Shown here: piece by piece, positions 5,109 to 7,217 of the stretch
How positions within the stretch are numbered: position 1 is the stretch's first letter
How the letters are laid out: every line of letters starts with the position of its first letter
Assembly (NCBI GenBank): GCA_910587875.1
Contig: CAJUOD010000134.1
Span: forward strand, 1 to 7,217
Length of the DNA stretch: 7,217 bases
Source of the DNA: an uncultured Oscillibacter sp.
GTDB taxonomy: Bacteria; Bacillota; Clostridia; Oscillospirales; Oscillospiraceae
Reading direction: 5' to 3'
Position numbers and translations under genes: made by a program
Notes under the pieces: generated by a model
What the model was told of the DNA's origin: nothing
The model's database searches: none
What the model saw: only the letters and a program-made list of their open reading frames with translations

Positions 5109-5150
5109 CGCGATGAAAACACCGCCTCTAATGAAGAACACATTTAGAGG
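5109..5150 (+). promoter_or_regulatory. Leader motif, copy 6, with SD-masking hairpin
   Basis: CGCG-ATGAAAACACCG-CCTCTAATGAAGAA follows the common pattern. CCTCTAA (5125-5131) is complementary to TTAGAGG (5144-5150), whose last bases belong to the SD AGAGGAGGAG. The 7-bp stem with a 12-nt loop would partly mask the SD. TCTAAT (5127-5132) is also a fair -10 box, without a -35. Confidence 0.5.
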
Positions 5151-5160
5151 AGGAGTTTAT

Positions 5161-5352
5161 ATGCCAAGGAAAGATTTCATCAAGGTGCTTCTGCTGACGG
5201 CCATTTGTGTGGCGGCGTTCGTAGGATATTTCTACATCGCCATACAGTACCCGTTGGTAGGAATCTATGGGACGATATTCTTCGCAATGTACCCCAAGGT
5301 CAAAAGTGTGTACCAAAACAATCAAAAGAAGAGAGATAAGGCCGAGCCCTGA
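5161..5352 (+). CDS. Small two-pass membrane protein (63 aa)
   Basis: ATG at 5161, behind AGAGGAGGAG (5146-5155), is chosen over an in-frame ATG at 5113 that has no SD. The start is basic (PRKDFIK), then two hydrophobic helices at about residues 8-26 and 31-45 are joined by IQYPLVG, and the tail is strongly basic (NNQKKRDK). Two passes with both ends inside are likely. The stop codon and last two codons lie inside the following terminator hairpin. Function unknown. Confidence 0.8.
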   Translation: MPRKDFIKVLLLTAICVAAFVGYFYIAIQYPLVGIYGTIFFAMYPKVKSVYQNNQKKRDKAEP

Positions 5353-5371
5353 ACAGGGGCTCTTCGCCTTT
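5340..5371 (+). terminator. Terminator overlapping the stop codon of the 63-aa gene
   Basis: GAGCCC (5344-5349) pairs with GGGCTC (5357-5362) around a loop that holds the TGA stop (5350-5352). An outer GGC/GCC pair (5340-5342 with 5366-5368) adds stability. The T run after it is short, so efficiency is uncertain. Ribosomes ending here would cover the left arm. Confidence 0.75.
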
Positions 5372-5374
5372 CCA

Positions 5375-5403
5375 CGCGAAAAACACATATCCTTTTATGG
5401 AGA
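5375..5403 (+). promoter_or_regulatory. Leader motif, copy 7, upstream of the tRNA-like gene
   Basis: CGCG-AAAAACACAT-ATCCTTTTATGGAG is the copy closest to the consensus, and the only one placed before an RNA gene instead of an ORF. Use before an RNA gene argues for a promoter over a translational role. TTTCCA (5369-5374) and TTTTAT (5393-5398) would be an 18-bp-spaced, weak sigma-A pair; the -10 box would overlap the start of the RNA helix too closely for a normal start site, which argues against that exact assignment. Confidence 0.45.
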
Positions 5404-5477
5404 AACAGTTAGCTCAATGGTAGAGCGACAGACTAAAATCTGTGTGTTGCGAGTTCGAGTCTCGCGCTGCTTCTCCG
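5399..5477 (+). tRNA. tRNA-like gene with 11-bp acceptor helix and 6-nt anticodon loop
   Basis: The D arm is normal: TA, GCTC (5412-5415), loop AATGGTA, GAGC (5423-5426). So is the T arm: GCGAG (5449-5453), loop TTCGAGT, CTCGC (5461-5465), with a 5-nt variable loop GTGTT. The anticodon stem is ACAGA (5428-5432) with TCTGT (5439-5443), but its loop CTAAAA has 6 nt, not 7. The acceptor side is also odd: 5399-5409 pairs with 5466-5476 over 11 bp with one A-C mismatch and one G-U pair, four more than usual. No CCA is encoded. The anticodon cannot be assigned safely: AAA if T5434 is U33. A loop CTTAAAA (Leu, UAA) minus one T is a likely source. It may be a decayed tRNA, or a tRNA mimic not used in normal decoding. 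Confidence 0.65.
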
Positions 5478-5483
5478 ACGGCA

Positions 5484-5516
5484 TGGAGCCCTTTGGCAGG
5501 GGCTCCTATTATTTTT
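5484..5516 (+). terminator. Terminator after the tRNA-like gene
   Basis: GGAGCCC (5485-5491) pairs with GGGCTCC (5500-5506) and is followed by TATTATTTTT. Bases 5484-5505 repeat 4394-4415 exactly. It begins 7 bases after the tRNA-like helix, giving that RNA a defined 3' end. Confidence 0.9.
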
Positions 5517-5535
5517 GCGGAGAAAGGAGAGACGT

Positions 5536-5835
5536 ATGCGTGAGCAGATTCTGCAAGATATCAAAGAGTCTATTATCGCCATCAGCATGGAGCTATTACA
5601 TGCAGGCAAAGACTGGTTCACACAACTCAGCTATGAGAAATGGGCCCTGCTGGAAATACAGGACCTGATTCTCCAAAATCCAGAAGCGTCTCCCTGGGAT
5701 ATTGTGGAGGAGTTTATCAACCTTATGGATCGGTATTCTCTTGTACCTCATCCCAATAATCACATCTTTTGTGTCGCTCATGACACCGCTTGGTCAGTCC
5801 TGGTGAAGCTGATGGGCGAAGAACCGCCGCATTGA
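5536..5835 (+). CDS. Hypothetical protein (99 aa)
   Basis: ATG at 5536 behind GAAAGGAGA (5522-5530); a TTG at 5515 in the same frame lies before the SD and is not used. The product is soluble and mostly helical, with an acidic N-terminal helix (REQILQDIKESIIAISMELL), a Trp-rich middle (KWALLEIQDLIL, SPWDIVEEFINLM) and a C-terminal part with two His and one Cys (HPNNHIFCVAH). No domain is recognised. It opens a run of four genes without terminators (5536 to the window end), and its stop is directly followed by the SD of the BRO-N gene, 17 bases before that gene's ATG. Confidence 0.8.
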   Translation: MREQILQDIKESIIAISMELLHAGKDWFTQLSYEKWALLEIQDLILQNPEASPWDIVEEFINLMDRYSLVPHPNNHIFCVAHDTAWSVLVKLMGEEPPH

Positions 5836-5852
5836 AAGGAGAACTGAAATCA

Positions 5853-6305
5853 ATGGAAATCGTAGGAAGCGTGATATTTAAGGACAAGACTTTGCCCATT
5901 TACAGCTCGCTTGATGTGCCCCTGTTCAGGGCTTCGGACGTGGCTAAGCTGATCGAGTACAGCGACGGCAACGCCTGGAAAATGCTTGAGATGTGTGAGG
6001 CAGACGAGAAGCTGACTTTGCCGATGGTGGTGCATGGTCAGAGGCGGGCGGTCAGCTTCATCACGGAGACCGGCCTTTACAACATCCTCGCTCAGAGCCG
6101 GAAGCCCATTGCCCGAGCGTGGCGGCGGGTCGTCCATGAGGAGCTGATCGCTCTTCGGAAGTCTCGGGGGAAGAACGTGGCGGAGCAGTTCCAGGATTGG
6201 GACGATGCCGCCGAGTCCATCTACTTTGACGAGGAGACCGGAATGATGATGCAGTCGGTCACGGTGGCCGGCGGCGATGTGGAGCAGGTGCCGTATCGGC
6301 CCTGA
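5853..6305 (+). CDS. BRO-N domain protein (phage antirepressor type)
   Basis: 150 aa. ATG at 5853 follows GAAAGGAGA (5834-5842); an earlier GTG in frame overlaps the previous gene and lacks an SD. Residues 1-103 read as a BRO-N domain (Bro-N, PF02498): a strand pair with LPIY (14-17), FRASDVAKLIEYS (25-37), a basic hairpin around GQRRAVSFI (62-70), and the hallmark ending TETGLYNILAQSRKPIARAW (71-90) then RRVVHEELIALRK (91-103). Members of this family bind DNA and occur as antirepressors or regulators in phages. Here the usual second, C-terminal domain is replaced by a 47-residue acidic tail (WDDAAESIYFDEETG), so this is a BRO-N-only form. It may regulate this or a resident element; targets are unknown. 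Confidence 0.88.
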   Translation: MEIVGSVIFKDKTLPIYSSLDVPLFRASDVAKLIEYSDGNAWKMLEMCEADEKLTLPMVVHGQRRAVSFITETGLYNILAQSRKPIARAWRRVVHEELIALRKSRGKNVAEQFQDWDDAAESIYFDEETGMMMQSVTVAGGDVEQVPYRP

Positions 6306-6323
6306 TACTTGGGAGGAGAAAAA

Positions 6324-6782
6324 ATGAATCGGCAAATCTATGTCCATTATGGGTCAACTGGATTTGACCCGATGAAGGGTTTTCCTATCCGAAACCGAAA
6401 GTATTGGCCTAAGCCTGAAGGCGGACTATGGGCATCCCGGAAGAACGCCACATTTGGGTGGAAGGATTGGTGCCGGGAGAATGACTTTCGTGAGTGCGAT
6501 CCGGTCAGTTCGTTCGACTTTACCATCAAGGACGAATCCAAGATTGTGGTCGTCAGTACCTTGCAGCAGTTGAGGAGACTTCCGGAGGTTCCGAATCGGC
6601 TAAAGACAACATACTGTATCGACTTTGAAAAATGTCTTCGTGCCGGGATCGACGCGATTGAACTCTGCTGGTACGGTGACGAGTATCAGAGTGTCGCAAA
6701 TGGCGATTTATATTTTGAGCTATACGGTTGGGACTGTGATTCCATCGTGGTGCTCAATCCGAACGCTGTTGTTCCAAGATAA
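6324..6782 (+). CDS. Hypothetical phage-type protein (152 aa)
   Basis: ATG at 6324 behind GGGAGGAG (6311-6318), 18 bases after the BRO-N stop. The soluble product begins with IYVHYGS (5-11), then KPEGGLWASRKNATFGWKDW (30-49), a strand-helix part (SKIVVVSTLQQLRRLP), IDAIEL, and ends with DLYFELYGWDCDSIVVLNP. I recall similar proteins from Firmicutes prophages without a proven role. The H-Y-G-S start, G-L-W-A-S segment and a late E-L-Y-G-W-D block are loosely like ADP-ribosyltransferase-fold proteins, but I cannot support this beyond a pattern. No signal peptide or membrane segment. It is co-directional with the BRO-N and DUF6353-type genes. Confidence 0.82.
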   Translation: MNRQIYVHYGSTGFDPMKGFPIRNRKYWPKPEGGLWASRKNATFGWKDWCRENDFRECDPVSSFDFTIKDESKIVVVSTLQQLRRLPEVPNRLKTTYCIDFEKCLRAGIDAIELCWYGDEYQSVANGDLYFELYGWDCDSIVVLNPNAVVPR

Positions 6783-6820
6783 TATCCGTACATCAAATCT
6801 TCTGAGAGGAGGCATCGACT

Positions 6821-7217
6821 ATGAAAATCCCGACCGGATTAGTACCCAAAGTGGAGCGGTTTTTGAAAAAAGCTTCGCCGACGATCTTGACCTGCATCGG
6901 CGCGGCTGGTGTCGTGGCTACCGCTGTTATGGCGGCAAAGGCGACCCCGAAAGCGTTGAAGCTGATCCACTCGGACAGCCGTATCAACCACGATGGAGAC
7001 CCGAATGCCTACACCAAGAAGGAAGCGGTCGCGTCCTGCTGGAGGTGTTACGTCCCCACAGTGATTGTCGGCGGCTCCACTATCGCCTGCATATTTGGGG
7101 CGAACGCTCTGAACAAACGTCAGCAGGCGGCTCTTGCCAGCGCCTACGGGCTCGTGAGTCAGGCCTATAACGACTACAAGCGCAAGGTTCGCGAGAACTT
7201 TGGTGAGGAGGCCCACC
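6821..7217 (+). CDS. DUF6353-type protein (3' partial)
   Basis: ATG at 6821 behind GAGAGGAGG (6804-6812). 132 residues are visible and the frame is open to the window edge. It begins MKIPTGLVPKVERFLKK, then a hydrophobic segment at about 20-39 (PTILTCIGAAGVVATAVMAA) followed by KATPKAL, a charged part (40-77), a second hydrophobic segment at about 78-97 (VPTVIVGGSTIACIFGANAL), then NKRQQAALASAYGLVSQAY and a basic-acidic tail. This order matches DUF6353 proteins of Firmicutes phages as I know them. Two membrane-type helices suggest membrane association, but the role of the family is not known to me. The missing end lies right of the window. Confidence 0.85.
   Translation, partial: MKIPTGLVPKVERFLKKASPTILTCIGAAGVVATAVMAAKATPKALKLIHSDSRINHDGDPNAYTKKEAVASCWRCYVPTVIVGGSTIACIFGANALNKRQQAALASAYGLVSQAYNDYKRKVRENFGEEAH

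Noticed and set aside
5113..5160. Upstream ATG as start of the 63-aa membrane protein
   Set aside because: It has no SD, and the extension would translate through the SD of the ATG at 5161.
5850..6347. 165-codon minus-strand open frame opposite the BRO-N gene
   Set aside because: It mirrors a recognised domain on the plus strand and has no start signal or domain of its own.
6625..7170. 181-codon plus-strand open frame overlapping the last two genes
   Set aside because: It has no SD and spans the end of one gene and most of the DUF6353-type gene, which has a proper SD and family features in another frame.

Overview
The window is a compact, strictly plus-strand run of small genes with strong AGGAGG-type ribosome binding sites and short gaps. 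No coding on the minus strand is convincing. The Shine-Dalgarno style, moderate GC, a DUF6353-type protein at the right edge, a BRO-N (phage antirepressor-type) protein and many small membrane proteins fit the accessory region of a phage, prophage or other mobile element of a gut Clostridia host such as Oscillospiraceae or Lachnospiraceae. No capsid, tail, integrase, replication or conjugation gene is visible, so the type of element cannot be fixed.

Layout. 1-404 is the end of a coiled-coil plus hydrophobic-segment gene, closed by a terminator. A good sigma-A promoter (463-491) then drives a zinc-ribbon protein (532-870). Bases 883-976 are almost completely built from abutting inverted repeats, four of them about 20 bp long and all different in sequence. 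A large lipoprotein follows (1057-2256) with two repeats phased exactly 100 residues apart. 2319-2495 is a 58-aa ORF with its own terminator. 2558-3610 is a four-gene cluster of unknown function.

3611-5352 is a series of mini-cassettes, most with the order terminator hairpin (GAGCCC/GGGCTC-type stem), conserved leader motif (roughly CGCG-AAAA-ACAC-nnn-TCCTTTTATGGAG), SD and a small membrane or basic protein. One gene in this series (4693) is interrupted by an in-frame TAG at 4978. Its natural end, judged from the terminator and the protein-like continuation, is the TGA at 5053-5055. Bases 5399-5477 hold a tRNA-like gene with an 11-bp acceptor-side helix and an anticodon loop of 6 instead of 7 nt. 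The window closes with a four-gene run: unknown 99-aa protein, BRO-N protein, unknown 152-aa protein and a DUF6353-type protein cut by the window edge.

How the parts work together is mostly unknown. The repeated terminator-plus-leader units suggest that each small gene is separately expressed and controlled. The lipoprotein looks like host-surface cargo, and the BRO-N protein suggests phage-type regulation. The main points for a second look are the palindrome array, the odd tRNA-like gene, the in-frame TAG and the repeated leader motif.
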